From Prosthecomicrobium pneumaticum (GTDB lineage Bacteria > Pseudomonadota > Alphaproteobacteria > Rhizobiales > Kaistiaceae): 64,000 nucleotides of DNA. The position numbers and the translations under genes were made by a program. Every line of letters starts with the position of its first letter. Positions within the stretch are counted from its first letter, which is position 1. The stretch lies in contig NZ_JACHOO010000001.1 of the NCBI RefSeq assembly GCF_014199915.1, positions 672,328-736,327 of the forward strand, given 5' to 3'. The notes under the pieces are model-generated. The model ran no database searches and was not told where the DNA came from. It saw only the letters and a program-made list of their open reading frames with translations. Shown here one piece after another: positions 1 to 7,783 of the stretch.

Positions 1-69
1 AGGCCGAAGGCCCGCCACGCCAGAGCACCCGTCACCCCGGCCTCCGTGCCGGGGTCCATAATCGTGACG
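1..69 (+). repeat. REP-like palindromic repeat, copy 1
   Basis: These 69 bases recur at 351-419 with two mismatches. The core is a hairpin: stem ACCCCGGC (34-41), loop CTCCGT, stem GCCGGGGT (48-55), followed by TCCATAATCGTGAC. A third, inverted copy lies at 181-220. Such short extragenic palindromes are common in GC-rich alphaproteobacteria; mobility by a RAYT-type transposase would be inference, as none is in the window. Confidence 0.75.
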
Positions 70-122
70 CGCGAGGACCGAACGCCGCTGTCTCCCCCAA
101 CACACCCTTCATCCGGGGGCTT

Positions 123-152
123 GATGGGTCCCGGCTTCCGCCGGGATGACGG
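123..152. repeat. Second class of REP-like palindrome
   Basis: The stem TCCCGGC (129-135) pairs with GCCGGGA (140-146) around the loop TTCC, next to GATGACGG. The loop and flanks differ from the copies at 1-69, 181-220 and 351-419, so it looks like a second repeat class interspersed with the first. Seen directly; no function can be assigned. Confidence 0.5.
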
Positions 153-180
153 ACGGATAGGGCGTCCCCACAGCACCAAC

Positions 181-220
181 CCTCACGATTATGGATGCCG
201 GCACGGAGGCCGGCATGACG
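181..220 (-). repeat. REP-like palindromic repeat, inverted copy with compensated stem
   Basis: On the minus strand this reads as the same unit as 31-69, with the same loop CTCCGT and the same downstream TCCATAATCGTGA. The stem is ATGCCGGC/GCCGGCAT instead of ACCCCGGC/GCCGGGGT. Both stem arms changed together, so pairing is kept. Confidence 0.75.
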
Positions 221-350
221 GGTGGAGGGGGCTGTTCGAAAGAACGGGCGGAAAGGGCCGTGGAGCAGCCGGGCGGGTCCTGGAGCAGCGGACTCCCTAC
301 CCCGTATGGGACCACAAGGGGAGAGGATCGAGGTGGGGGTGACGGCGCCG

Positions 351-419
351 AGGCCGAAGGGCCGCCACGCCAGAGCCCCCGTCACCCCGGCCTCCGTGCC
401 GGGGTCCATAATCGTGACG
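351..419 (+). repeat. REP-like palindromic repeat, copy 2
   Basis: Direct copy of 1-69 at a spacing of exactly 350 bases, with two substitutions outside the hairpin. The stem lies at 384-391 and 398-405 around loop CTCCGT. It sits downstream of the DeoR gene that ends at 549. The rest of the gene-free stretch 1-548 holds the other repeats and a hairpin at 460-483; no credible gene was found in it. Confidence 0.75.
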
Positions 420-459
420 AGGGGCGAGCCGAACCCTGCTCCCGGCCCCTCCCCTCCGG

Positions 460-483
460 CCCTCCCCCAAAAAAGGGGGAGGG
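460..483 (-). terminator. Perfect 9-bp hairpin with A6/T6 loop downstream of DeoR gene
   Basis: CCCTCCCCC (460-468) and GGGGGAGGG (475-483) pair perfectly around a loop of six A. The hairpin lies 65 bases past the stop of the minus-strand DeoR gene and could end operon A, but no T-tract follows the stem. It may equally be another dispersed repeat. Confidence 0.35.
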
Positions 484-548
484 AGACCGGGCCCGGCGCG
501 CGCCGCAGCCGTCCGGCGGGCTGCATCGCGGCCCGCCGCCTTGCGCGC

Positions 549-1364
549 TCAGGCCTCGGACGGCGTCACCGGCACCACGGTGACCTTGACGTTGAGCGAC
601 CGGAGCGCGGCGAGGTGTTCGGCGGGGATGCCGTCATCGGTGATGATCTCGTCGACCGCCGAGACGTCGCAGAAGGTGCTGAAGGCCGGTGCCTGGAATT
701 TCGAGGAGTCGACGAGCAGGATCGTCCGCCGCGCCGACTGGATCATCAGGCGCTTGAGCGAGGCGACTTCGAGCGTCGCGTCGGTCAGCGTGCGGCCGGT
801 GACCGCATAGGCGCCGACGAAGCAGATGTCGACATGGATCGACTTCAGGAACGTCTCGCCGGGCTCGCCCACCATCATCTGCGAACCCTGGCGGATCGTG
901 CCGCCCGACATGATCACCCGCCATGTGGGACAGGCGGCGCAGAGCTGTGCGATGTCGAGGCTGTTCGTCACGACGGTGAGCGGAATGTCGCGCAGCGTCG
1001 CGGCGCGCACCGCCTCCGTCACCGTCGAGGAGGAATCGAAGATGACGCTGTCGCGCGGATTGAGCCGTGCCGCGGCAGCAAGGCCGATCGCCACCTTCTG
1101 GTCGTGCTGCAGCAGCGCGTTGATCGAGGGCTCGCGCTCGAAGGTGGCGCGCAGCGGCGGTACCAGGAGGACGCCGCCATGGGTGCGCTCGAGATAACCT
1201 TCCTCGGTCAGATGATCGAGATCGCGCCGGATCGTCGAGGGCGAGGCGCGTATCTCGTCGGCGAGCTCCTGGATCGTCGCGGCGCCGTTGCGGCGCACGC
1301 GCTCGAGGATCATCACGCGGCGTTGCGCCGGCAGGATTTCCACCCGCTTGGTGGGGGCGTCCAT
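549..1364 (-). CDS. DeoR/GlpR-family transcriptional regulator
   Basis: A cytoplasmic repressor of 271 residues, the usual size for the family. The N-terminal DeoR helix-turn-helix covers about residues 12-62, with recognition-helix motif TIRRDLD at 44-50 and THGG at 61-64. The C-terminal DeoRC sensor domain (about 80-245) has the isomerase-like fold that normally binds a phosphorylated sugar. The ATG at 1364 was chosen because the family begins just before the HTH; the longer frame upstream has no homologous content. It is the last gene of operon A (kinase, binding protein, two permeases, SDR) and probably controls it, possibly through the TTTTGG repeats near 6760-6818. The effector is unknown; a phosphosugar made by the operon kinase is a reasonable inference. 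Confidence 0.9.
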   Translation of the reverse strand: MDAPTKRVEILPAQRRVMILERVRRNGAATIQELADEIRASPSTIRRDLDHLTEEGYLERTHGGVLLVPPLRATFEREPSINALLQHDQKVAIGLAAAARLNPRDSVIFDSSSTVTEAVRAATLRDIPLTVVTNSLDIAQLCAACPTWRVIMSGGTIRQGSQMMVGEPGETFLKSIHVDICFVGAYAVTGRTLTDATLEVASLKRLMIQSARRTILLVDSSKFQAPAFSTFCDVSAVDEIITDDGIPAEHLAALRSLNVKVTVVPVTPSEA

Positions 1365-1419
1365 CCGCAACTCCTTCCCCACGCCGCGTCTGCCGCGGCG
1401 GCCGTCGACCGATGCGGCG

Positions 1420-1440
1420 GCGGGAGGCCCCTCCTCCCGC
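1420..1440. other. Hairpin between SDR and DeoR genes
   Basis: GCGGGAGG (1420-1427) pairs perfectly with CCTCCCGC (1433-1440) around a five-base loop. It lies in the gap 1365-1456 between the SDR stop and the DeoR start on the minus strand. It could lower read-through into the regulator gene or stabilise the upstream mRNA. There is no T-tract, so simple termination is unlikely. Confidence 0.35.
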
Positions 1441-1456
1441 GCGCCGCCCTCGACAC

Positions 1457-2230
1457 CTACCAGATCGTATAGCCGCAATCGACGACCACGACGGCGCCGG
1501 TCATCGCGCTCGACGCCTCGGTCGAGAGGAAGAGAATCGCCGAGGCGATCTCGTCGGCGCGCGCGACGCGGTTCATCGGCGTCATCGCCATCCAGGTCGG
1601 GAAGAGCGCCGGGTCCGTGAAGCCGCCGCGCGACATCACCGTGTCGACATAGGTCGGCGCGACCGTGTTGACCCGCACGCCGCGCTCCGCCCATTCCCCG
1701 GCGAGCGATTTGGTGAGGTGGTGCACGCCGGCCTTGGCGGCGTTGTAATGCGCCTGCCGCTGCGGCTTGTTGGAGATGATGCCCGACATCGATCCGACGG
1801 TGACGATCGCACCGCGCCCGCGCGACAGCATCGCCCGGCCGAATTCGCGGCAGGACCAGAACACGCCGTTGAGGTCGATATCGACGACCTTCAGCCAGAC
1901 CTCGTCGGTCATCTCCTCGCCGCCCGTGTCGGGCCAGGCGATGCCGGCATTGGCGATCAGAATGTCGATGCCGCCATGCTTGGCGTTCGCCTCGGCGGCG
2001 ACGCGGGCGACCTCGTCGGACCGCGTCACGTCGAGCACGACGGTCTCGACCGAATAGCCCTTCGCCGCGAGTTCCGCGCGGCCGCTTTCCAGCAGCTCGG
2101 CGCTGATGTCCGAGATGATGACGGCGGCGCCCGCCTCGAGCAGCGCCTCGGCGGTGGCGAGGCCGATGCCGCGGCCGCCGCCGGTAATGAAGGCGGTCTG
2201 GCCCTTCAGATCGTATTTGGCGAGATACAT
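1457..2230 (-). CDS. Short-chain dehydrogenase/reductase, probable sugar or polyol dehydrogenase
   Basis: A classical SDR of 257 residues. The Rossmann glycine motif GGGRGIG is at 17-23, the NAG motif (ANAG) at 93-96, and the catalytic residues are Ser149 (or Ser147), Tyr162 and Lys166 in HYNAAK. Asp41 after the second strand (IISD) favours NAD over NADP. The family oxidises polyols or sugars to keto compounds. It lies in operon A, 44 bases after the MalG-type permease, so it probably acts on the imported substrate or its product. The start is the ATG at 2230; the longer frame upstream runs into the permease gene. The exact substrate cannot be read from sequence; a polyol such as a pentitol or hexitol is the best guess. 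Confidence 0.88.
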   Translation of the reverse strand: MYLAKYDLKGQTAFITGGGRGIGLATAEALLEAGAAVIISDISAELLESGRAELAAKGYSVETVVLDVTRSDEVARVAAEANAKHGGIDILIANAGIAWPDTGGEEMTDEVWLKVVDIDLNGVFWSCREFGRAMLSRGRGAIVTVGSMSGIISNKPQRQAHYNAAKAGVHHLTKSLAGEWAERGVRVNTVAPTYVDTVMSRGGFTDPALFPTWMAMTPMNRVARADEIASAILFLSTEASSAMTGAVVVVDCGYTIW

Positions 2231-2274
2231 GGTTCCTGCCCCGTTTGCGGGTTGGCGTTGCGAAGAGGACGGCG

Positions 2275-3099
2275 TCACTTGACGGCGCCGAAGGTGAGAC
2301 CGCGGACGAGCTGCTTCTGGGTCAGCCAGCCGAAGGCGACGATCGGCCCGATGGCGAGCAGCGAGGCGGCCGACATCTTGGCCCAGAACAGGCCCTCGGG
2401 GCTCGAGAAGGAGGCGATGAAGGCCGGCAGCGGCGTCGCCCGCCAGGCGGTCAGGTTGATGCTCCAGAACGCCTCGTTCCAGGCGAGGATGATGGCGAGC
2501 AGCGCCGTCGAGGCGATGCCCGGCGCGGCGAGCGGGATGATCAGATGGACGAACTGGTCGAAGGAGCGCGCACCGTCGATCCGCGCCGCCTCGAGGATCT
2601 CCTTCGGGATCTCGCGCAGGAAGGTGAACAGCATCCAGACGATGATCGGCAGGTTGATCAGCGTGTTGAGGACGAGGAGGCCGGTGATGGTGTCGAGCAG
2701 CCCGGTCCAGCGGAAGAGCAGATAGAGCGGCACGAGCACCCCGACCGCCGGCATCATCTTGGTCGACAGCATCCAGACGAGCAGATCCTTCGCCCGCCGG
2801 CCGGGATGGAAGGCGAGCGCATAGGCCGCCGGCAGGCCGATCAGGATGCCGAGCGCCGTCGAGCCGACCGAGACGGCCACGCTGTTGAAGAAGAAGTGCA
2901 GGTAATCGGCGCGCGCGAGCACCGCCTCGAAGTTTTCGAGCGTCGGCGTGAACAGGAGCACCGGCGGCGAGGCGATCGCCTGCGTCTCCGTCTTGAAGGC
3001 GGCGAGACCCATCCACAGGATCGGGAAGAACATCACGAAGGTCGCCGACCAGCCGGCGAGGCCGATCGCCAGCCGGCGCTTGGCGGAAGGACGCGGCAT
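2275..3099 (-). CDS. Carbohydrate ABC transporter permease, MalG type
   Basis: Inner-membrane permease of 274 residues with about six hydrophobic segments; the first spans roughly residues 12-32. The EAA loop that docks the ATPase is visible as EAARIDGA followed by IIPLAAPG. The C-terminal FGAVKG/K tail is typical of MalG-like proteins. The start ATG at 3099 lies two bases from the stop of the MalF-like partner (3102-4028), so the two are translationally coupled. It forms the channel with that partner and receives substrate from the binding protein at 4089-5408. No ATPase gene is present in this operon. Confidence 0.9.
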   Translation of the reverse strand: MPRPSAKRRLAIGLAGWSATFVMFFPILWMGLAAFKTETQAIASPPVLLFTPTLENFEAVLARADYLHFFFNSVAVSVGSTALGILIGLPAAYALAFHPGRRAKDLLVWMLSTKMMPAVGVLVPLYLLFRWTGLLDTITGLLVLNTLINLPIIVWMLFTFLREIPKEILEAARIDGARSFDQFVHLIIPLAAPGIASTALLAIILAWNEAFWSINLTAWRATPLPAFIASFSSPEGLFWAKMSAASLLAIGPIVAFGWLTQKQLVRGLTFGAVK

Positions 3100-3101
3100 G
3101 G

Positions 3102-4028
3102 TCAGCGCTCCAGATTGTGCGCGATGGTGCGCACGAGGAAGAAGGCGACGATGTTGGCGAGGATGATCGCGAAGACGCCGCCGGCCGAGGCTCCGCCGAC
3201 ATCCCAGTCGAGCAGCGCGATCTTGTAGATGAGGAAGGGCAGCGTCATCGACTGGTCGCCCGGCCCGCCCGAGGTGGTGACGAGGATTTCGGCGAAGATC
3301 GACAGCAGGAAGATCGTCTCGATCATCGCGACGATGGTCATCGGCCGGTAGAGATGCGGCAGGATGACGTAACGCAGCCGCTGGCCGTCGCGCGCGCCAT
3401 CGATGAGGGCCGCCTCCATCTGCTCCTGGTCGAGCGACTGCAGCGCGGTCAGAAGGATCAGCGTCGCGAAGGGGATCCATTGCCAGGCGACGATGATGCC
3501 GATCGAGAACAAGGGCCAGCTCGTGAACCAGTCGACGGGCGGCAGGCCGAAGAGCTTGGCGATCCAGGCGAACAGGCCGTTCACCGGATGCATGAGCAGG
3601 TTCTTCCAGACCAGCGCCGATACGGTCGGCATGACGAAGAAGGGCGCGATGGCGAGGAGCCGGGCGAGATTGCGGCCGGGAAAGCGCTGGTCGAGCAGCA
3701 GCGCCATCACCGTGCCGATTGCGATCGAGGCGACGAGCACGCCGCCGACGAGGAGGATGGTGTTGCCGACCGCGGTCCACAGCGCCGGGTCGGACATCAG
3801 GTAGCGGTAGTTCCGCAGGCCCGCGAAGCCGCTGACGCGCGGATTGAGCAGATTGTAGCGCTGCGCCGAGAACCACAGCGTCATGGCGAGCGGCACGATC
3901 ATCCAGATGAGGAGCAGGACGACCGCGGGGGCGAGCAGCGGCTTCGTATTGACGCCCGGTCGCCGGCCCGGGTGAGCGGACCTCCCGCGCGCCGGCGCGG
4001 CGGCGGTCCGAGGCGATGCCATGGTCAT
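3102..4028 (-). CDS. Carbohydrate ABC transporter permease, MalF type
   Basis: Inner-membrane permease of 308 residues. A proline/arginine-rich N-terminus (about 1-27) is followed by a membrane segment (LLAPAVVLLLIWMIVPLAM) and several more. The EAA loop reads EAALIDGARDG near residues 205-215, with ILPHLYRP after it. The typical MalF/UgpA motif TSGGPGDQS is near 255. It pairs with the MalG-type protein at 2275-3099. The ATG at 4028 is followed six bases later by a second ATG; the first has the better placed upstream GGAA, but either is possible. Sugar or polyol uptake is inferred from family and neighbours. Confidence 0.9.
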   Translation of the reverse strand: MTMASPRTAAAPARGRSAHPGRRPGVNTKPLLAPAVVLLLIWMIVPLAMTLWFSAQRYNLLNPRVSGFAGLRNYRYLMSDPALWTAVGNTILLVGGVLVASIAIGTVMALLLDQRFPGRNLARLLAIAPFFVMPTVSALVWKNLLMHPVNGLFAWIAKLFGLPPVDWFTSWPLFSIGIIVAWQWIPFATLILLTALQSLDQEQMEAALIDGARDGQRLRYVILPHLYRPMTIVAMIETIFLLSIFAEILVTTSGGPGDQSMTLPFLIYKIALLDWDVGGASAGGVFAIILANIVAFFLVRTIAHNLER

Positions 4029-4088
4029 GCGCGATTCCGATCGTTTCCGGTCGGCGGGCGGCGACGGAAGCCGCCGCCCGCCCGCCCG

Positions 4089-5408
4089 TCAGTTGAGGTA
4101 GCCGGCCTGCTGCATGGCCCGCTTCGTCGAGGCCTGCGCGGCGGCGAGCGCCTCGTCGACCGTCTTCGAGCCGGCGATCACAGCGGCGAACTCCTGGCCG
4201 ACCGTCGTTCCGATGCTCTGGAACTCGGGGATGCCGACATAGGAGATGCCGACATAGGGCACCTTCTCCTGCGTCGCGTCGGTCGGATTGGCGGTCTCGA
4301 TCGTCTGCAGCGTCAGCTTGGCGAAGGGCGCGGCCGACAGATACTCGGCATTCTCATAGGTCGAGGTGCGGGTTCCCGGCGGCACCGTCGCCCAGCCGGA
4401 GCGTTCGGCCACCAGCTTGATGTAGTCCTTCGAGGTCGCCCAGTAGATGAACTTCTGCGCCGCTTCCTGCGACTTCGAGCTCACCGGAACGGCGAGTGCC
4501 CAGGACCAGAGATAATGGTTGCCCTTGTTGAACTTGCCGTAGGGCGGCAGCGCATAGCCGACCTTGCCGACAACCTTGCTCTGCTTCGGGTCGGAGAGGA
4601 AGCCGGCCGAGACCGTGGCGTCGATCCACATCGCGCACTTGCCGTCCGCGAACAGCGCGAGGTTCTCATTGTAGCCGTTCGAGGCGGCGCCGGGAGGTCC
4701 GTATTTCTTCAGGAGGTCGACATAGGTGGTGAGCGCCTCCTTCCATTCCGGCGTCTCGAGCTGCGGCTCCCAGTTCATATCGAACCAGCGCGCGCCGAAC
4801 GAATTGGCGACCGGCGTGATCTGGCCCATGTTCTCGCCCCAGCCCGGCTTGCCGCGCAGGCACATGCCGTAGACGCCCTTGTCGGGGTCGTGCACCTTCG
4901 CCGCCAACTGGTCGATATCCGCCCAGGTCGGCTGCTCCGGCATCGTCACGCCCGCCGCCTCGAAGAGGTCCGAGCGATAGAAGGTCATCTGGCTCTCGGC
5001 GTAGAAGGGCAGCGCATAGAGCTTGCCGTCGTGCGAGAGGCCGTCGCGCACCGACTTGAAGACGTCATTGAGATCGTAGTCGGCCGGCACGGTGTCGAAC
5101 GGCACCAGCCAGCCCCGCTCGCCCCACATCGGCGCCTCGAACAGGCCGATGGTCAGGATGTCGAACTGGCCGCCGCCGGTCGCGATGTCGGTGGTGAGAC
5201 GCTGGCGCAGCGTGTTCTCCTCGAGGATCGTCCAGTTGAGCTTGATGTCGGGGTTCGCCTCCTCGAACTTCTTCGACAGTTCCTGCATCACCACCATGTC
5301 GCTGTTGTTGACGGTGGCGATCGTCACCGTCGTCTGGGCGACGGCGGCGCTCGACATCAGCGCCGCGGCAAGACCCGCGGCGAATACGGCCCCAAGCGTT
5401 CTCTTCAT
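4089..5408 (-). CDS. Sugar ABC transporter substrate-binding protein
   Basis: A periplasmic family 1 extracellular solute-binding protein of 439 residues. The Sec signal peptide is seen at 1-24 (MKRTLGAVFAAGLAAALMSS, then AAVAQ), with cleavage after AVA. The mature protein begins TTVTIATVNNSDMV and has the MalE/UgpB two-lobe pattern. The closest type is sorbitol/mannitol- or alpha-glucoside-like binding proteins, which would fit the SDR in the same operon. The ATG at 5408 follows an AGGAAAC-type Shine-Dalgarno. It is the second gene of operon A, 80 bases after the kinase. Confidence 0.9.
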   Translation of the reverse strand: MKRTLGAVFAAGLAAALMSSAAVAQTTVTIATVNNSDMVVMQELSKKFEEANPDIKLNWTILEENTLRQRLTTDIATGGGQFDILTIGLFEAPMWGERGWLVPFDTVPADYDLNDVFKSVRDGLSHDGKLYALPFYAESQMTFYRSDLFEAAGVTMPEQPTWADIDQLAAKVHDPDKGVYGMCLRGKPGWGENMGQITPVANSFGARWFDMNWEPQLETPEWKEALTTYVDLLKKYGPPGAASNGYNENLALFADGKCAMWIDATVSAGFLSDPKQSKVVGKVGYALPPYGKFNKGNHYLWSWALAVPVSSKSQEAAQKFIYWATSKDYIKLVAERSGWATVPPGTRTSTYENAEYLSAAPFAKLTLQTIETANPTDATQEKVPYVGISYVGIPEFQSIGTTVGQEFAAVIAGSKTVDEALAAAQASTKRAMQQAGYLN

Positions 5409-5488
5409 TGTTTCCTCCGTTTGGTCGTGACGTGCCGGATCGGCCGGTGAACCGGCGTCCGGGCCTTCCCGGTCCTCCGCAGGGGCGC

Positions 5489-6718
5489 TCAGCGCGTCGG
5501 CGGCGAACCTTGTCCGAAGACCAGCAGGCACCCTCCGGTGAAGCTGTCCCCGAGCCCCAGCGTCGTCGCGGGGGTTTCCAGATAGGGCGAGGCGCAGGAG
5601 ACGAGGGTCCACCGCCCGCGGCGGACCGGCTCGTCGAAGGGAGAAGCGGCGAAGCGGGCGCCTTCCGGCAGGCGCTCCGGCCGCACCGGCGTGCCCGCCG
5701 CCGCCCGCGAGGCGGCGATCAGGCAGCCGGCCATCAGCGCGTCGCGGTCGCGCGCCGCGTCGCGGCGGGTGGCGATCGCGGCGAAATGGTCCGCATGCAC
5801 CACCAGCCGGTCGAGGCCGAGCTCATCGGCCATGGCCGGCATGCCAACCGACAGGTCCTCGGCGCCGCCGAGGCCGCGATATTCGGAATGGCTCATGCCG
5901 AGCGCGTCATAGCGGCCGCGCAGGCCGGTCAACGTCGCACGGCAGGCCTCGATGGTGTCGAAGCCGCCGAGTTCGTAATAGACCGTATCGAGGCCACCCG
6001 CCTTCCAGGCACCGGCGAGCGCGCCGACGCGGGCGATCTCGCCGTCGAGCCGGTCGCGGGCGACCGCATTGAAGGCGGAGATGAGCCCCGCCCCCGCCTC
6101 GCCGGCACGCGCGACGGTGAGGGCGTCGAACGCATCGTCGTGCTCGAGATCCGGATCGTTGAAGCGGACGATGATGCGCGACGAACGCGCCGGCACGACG
6201 TCGCCGATGGCGCGGCCGGCGGTGTATTCGAAGATGAAGATATGCGGCCGGCTGCGGCCGGCCCGCCGTGCCTCGCCGGCGGGAACGAGCCGGCCCTCCT
6301 CCGCGACGAGGATCTCGGCCGGGACGTGGGAGAGCATCGTCTCGCTGCGGTCCTCGAGTGCCACGACCGCCGGCGCACCGGCGGCCGTGAGCACCCAGGC
6401 GGCATGGGGACCGGTGCCGCCGAGGGAGGAGCGGATCGGCAGCCGTTCGGAGAGCCATGCCGGACCCTCCGGCCAGTCGACCCGCACCTCGCCGCCGATA
6501 CCGCGGCGCGCCCGGTCGACCAGCATGGAGAGGAAGTGCCGCGCTTCGGCCGGCGCATCGCCGTCGAGCAGAGGCGCGATCGCGGGAAGGTGGATACGCG
6601 CGTCGATGCAGGAGCCCATGCCGCAGAAGGTGAGCCGCGCGCGGGCCACGAGCGCCGGCAGCCGCTCGAGCAGCTCCCGATACGCCTCGCTCCACGCGAT
6701 CGCGGCGATTGCGGACAT
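5489..6718 (-). CDS. ADP-dependent phosphofructokinase/glucokinase-family protein
   Basis: A 409-residue protein that I assign to the ADP-dependent PFK/glucokinase family (PF04587), a ribokinase-fold family known mainly from archaea and animals. Supporting features are SLGGTGPHA at 98-106 (the family GG..A substrate motif), HIFIFEYTAG at 159-168, RFNDPD at 185-190, YYELGGFD at 247-254 and the catalytic GLGD at 388-391 with Asp391 as general base, followed by SFTGG. It is first in operon A behind a likely promoter, and would phosphorylate the sugar imported by the following ABC genes. Whether it uses ADP or ATP, and which sugar, cannot be told. The start ATG at 6718 has GGGAGGAAA upstream. Confidence 0.75.
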   Translation of the reverse strand: MSAIAAIAWSEAYRELLERLPALVARARLTFCGMGSCIDARIHLPAIAPLLDGDAPAEARHFLSMLVDRARRGIGGEVRVDWPEGPAWLSERLPIRSSLGGTGPHAAWVLTAAGAPAVVALEDRSETMLSHVPAEILVAEEGRLVPAGEARRAGRSRPHIFIFEYTAGRAIGDVVPARSSRIIVRFNDPDLEHDDAFDALTVARAGEAGAGLISAFNAVARDRLDGEIARVGALAGAWKAGGLDTVYYELGGFDTIEACRATLTGLRGRYDALGMSHSEYRGLGGAEDLSVGMPAMADELGLDRLVVHADHFAAIATRRDAARDRDALMAGCLIAASRAAAGTPVRPERLPEGARFAASPFDEPVRRGRWTLVSCASPYLETPATTLGLGDSFTGGCLLVFGQGSPPTR

Positions 6719-6759
6719 GTTTTCCTCCCTCGCGCCCCGTTCTCGAGGTCGCCAATTTG

Positions 6760-6818
6760 TTCCAAAAGATATCATCCTAGCCGGGGGAGTCAACGGCGCA
6801 TTTTGGTGGATTTTGGAA
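6760..6818 (-). promoter_or_regulatory. Promoter of operon A with TTTTGG operator repeats
   Basis: On the minus strand, TTGACT (6788-6793) and TATCTT (6766-6771) are separated by 16 bases, a good sigma70-type pair about 50 bases upstream of the kinase start. TTCCAAAA (6760-6767, plus strand) overlaps the -10, and its complement TTTTGGAA is at 6811-6818 with a further TTTTGG at 6801-6806, ten bases apart. This pattern suits a DeoR-family repressor, most likely the product of 549-1364 or 6959-7774. Inference from sequence only. Confidence 0.5.
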
Positions 6819-6958
6819 TTTATAGGACAGCGAAAGGCGCTCGAAGAAAAACGCCCGGGCTCGGCAAGGGATGGGGCACGCGCCCGACCCGATGGCGGGC
6901 GCTCCCGGGTCTCTCCGCGCGCAGCCGGCTCACGACCGGGCCGCCGGTCTGCCGACGC

Positions 6959-7774
6959 TCAGGGGTGGCAGACGAGGACCTGGACGCCGGCCCGTTCCAG
7001 TGCCGCGGCGAGATCCGGCGGCGGCGGCGCGTCGGTGACGAGATGCTCGATATCGTCGAGCGGCGCGATGTTCGCGAAGGCGGCGACGTCGAACTTGCTC
7101 TTGTCGGCGAGCACGATGGTGCGCCGGGCGATGCGGATCATGTTCGCCGTGTGGCTCGCCTCGTCGAGCTTGCTCATCGAGATGCCGGAGGCGGAGACGC
7201 CGGTGCAGCCGATCACGGCCGTGTCGACATGGATGCCGGCGACCGGGGCGAAGCCGATCGTGCCGATCGTCACCTGAAAATTCGCCCAGTAGGTGCCGCC
7301 GAGGATGTGCACGGCCTCGACGGCACTCTCGGGCAGTGCCGGCGGAACGCGCAGATTGTTGGTGACGATGGTCAGCTTGCGCCGGGCGCCGAGCGCGGAC
7401 GCGAAGAAATAGATCGTCGAGCCGCCGTTCAGCAGCAGCGTCTCGCCGTCGCGCACCAGTTGGGTCGCGGCCCGGCCGATCCGCCGCTTCGCCTCGACAT
7501 GCTCGTCCATGCGGGACCCGAGCGTCGTATCGACCCGCACCATCCGGTCGCCGTTCACCGCGCCGCCATGGGTGCGGACGAGCAGGCCGCGTTTTTCGAG
7601 CAGATCGAGATCGCGGCGGATCGTGTCGCGCGACACGTCGAACAGGGCGACGAGCTCGTTGACGGTGACCTGGCCGCGCTCGCGCACCAGCTGGACGAGC
7701 CGGTTCTGGCGGGCCGCCGGAAGGGCGCTCCCCGATTCGCCGTCTGTGATCGCCGCCTGTTCTTCCCGCTCCAT
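6959..7774 (-). CDS. DeoR/GlpR-family transcriptional regulator
   Basis: A 271-residue repressor and the last gene of operon B. The DeoR HTH covers about residues 22-77 (RQNRLVQLVRERGQVTV, then SRDTIRRDLDLLEKRGL and RTHGGA). The sensor domain follows, with LLNGGSTIYFF and the TNN motif (IVTNNL) that contact the phosphosugar effector. It lies nine bases after the ROK kinase gene, whose product could generate the inducer. It shares family and size with the regulator at 549-1364 but the two differ clearly in sequence. Likely targets are the GTTTGC repeats in front of operon B (16160-16197) and possibly the promoter at 6760-6818. Confidence 0.9.
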   Translation of the reverse strand: MEREEQAAITDGESGSALPAARQNRLVQLVRERGQVTVNELVALFDVSRDTIRRDLDLLEKRGLLVRTHGGAVNGDRMVRVDTTLGSRMDEHVEAKRRIGRAATQLVRDGETLLLNGGSTIYFFASALGARRKLTIVTNNLRVPPALPESAVEAVHILGGTYWANFQVTIGTIGFAPVAGIHVDTAVIGCTGVSASGISMSKLDEASHTANMIRIARRTIVLADKSKFDVAAFANIAPLDDIEHLVTDAPPPPDLAAALERAGVQVLVCHP

Positions 7775-7783
7775 CGCCTCCGT

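Noticed and set aside
1-420. CRISPR-like array
   Set aside because: Only three copies, in both orientations, with unequal spacing and palindromic cores; no cas genes nearby.
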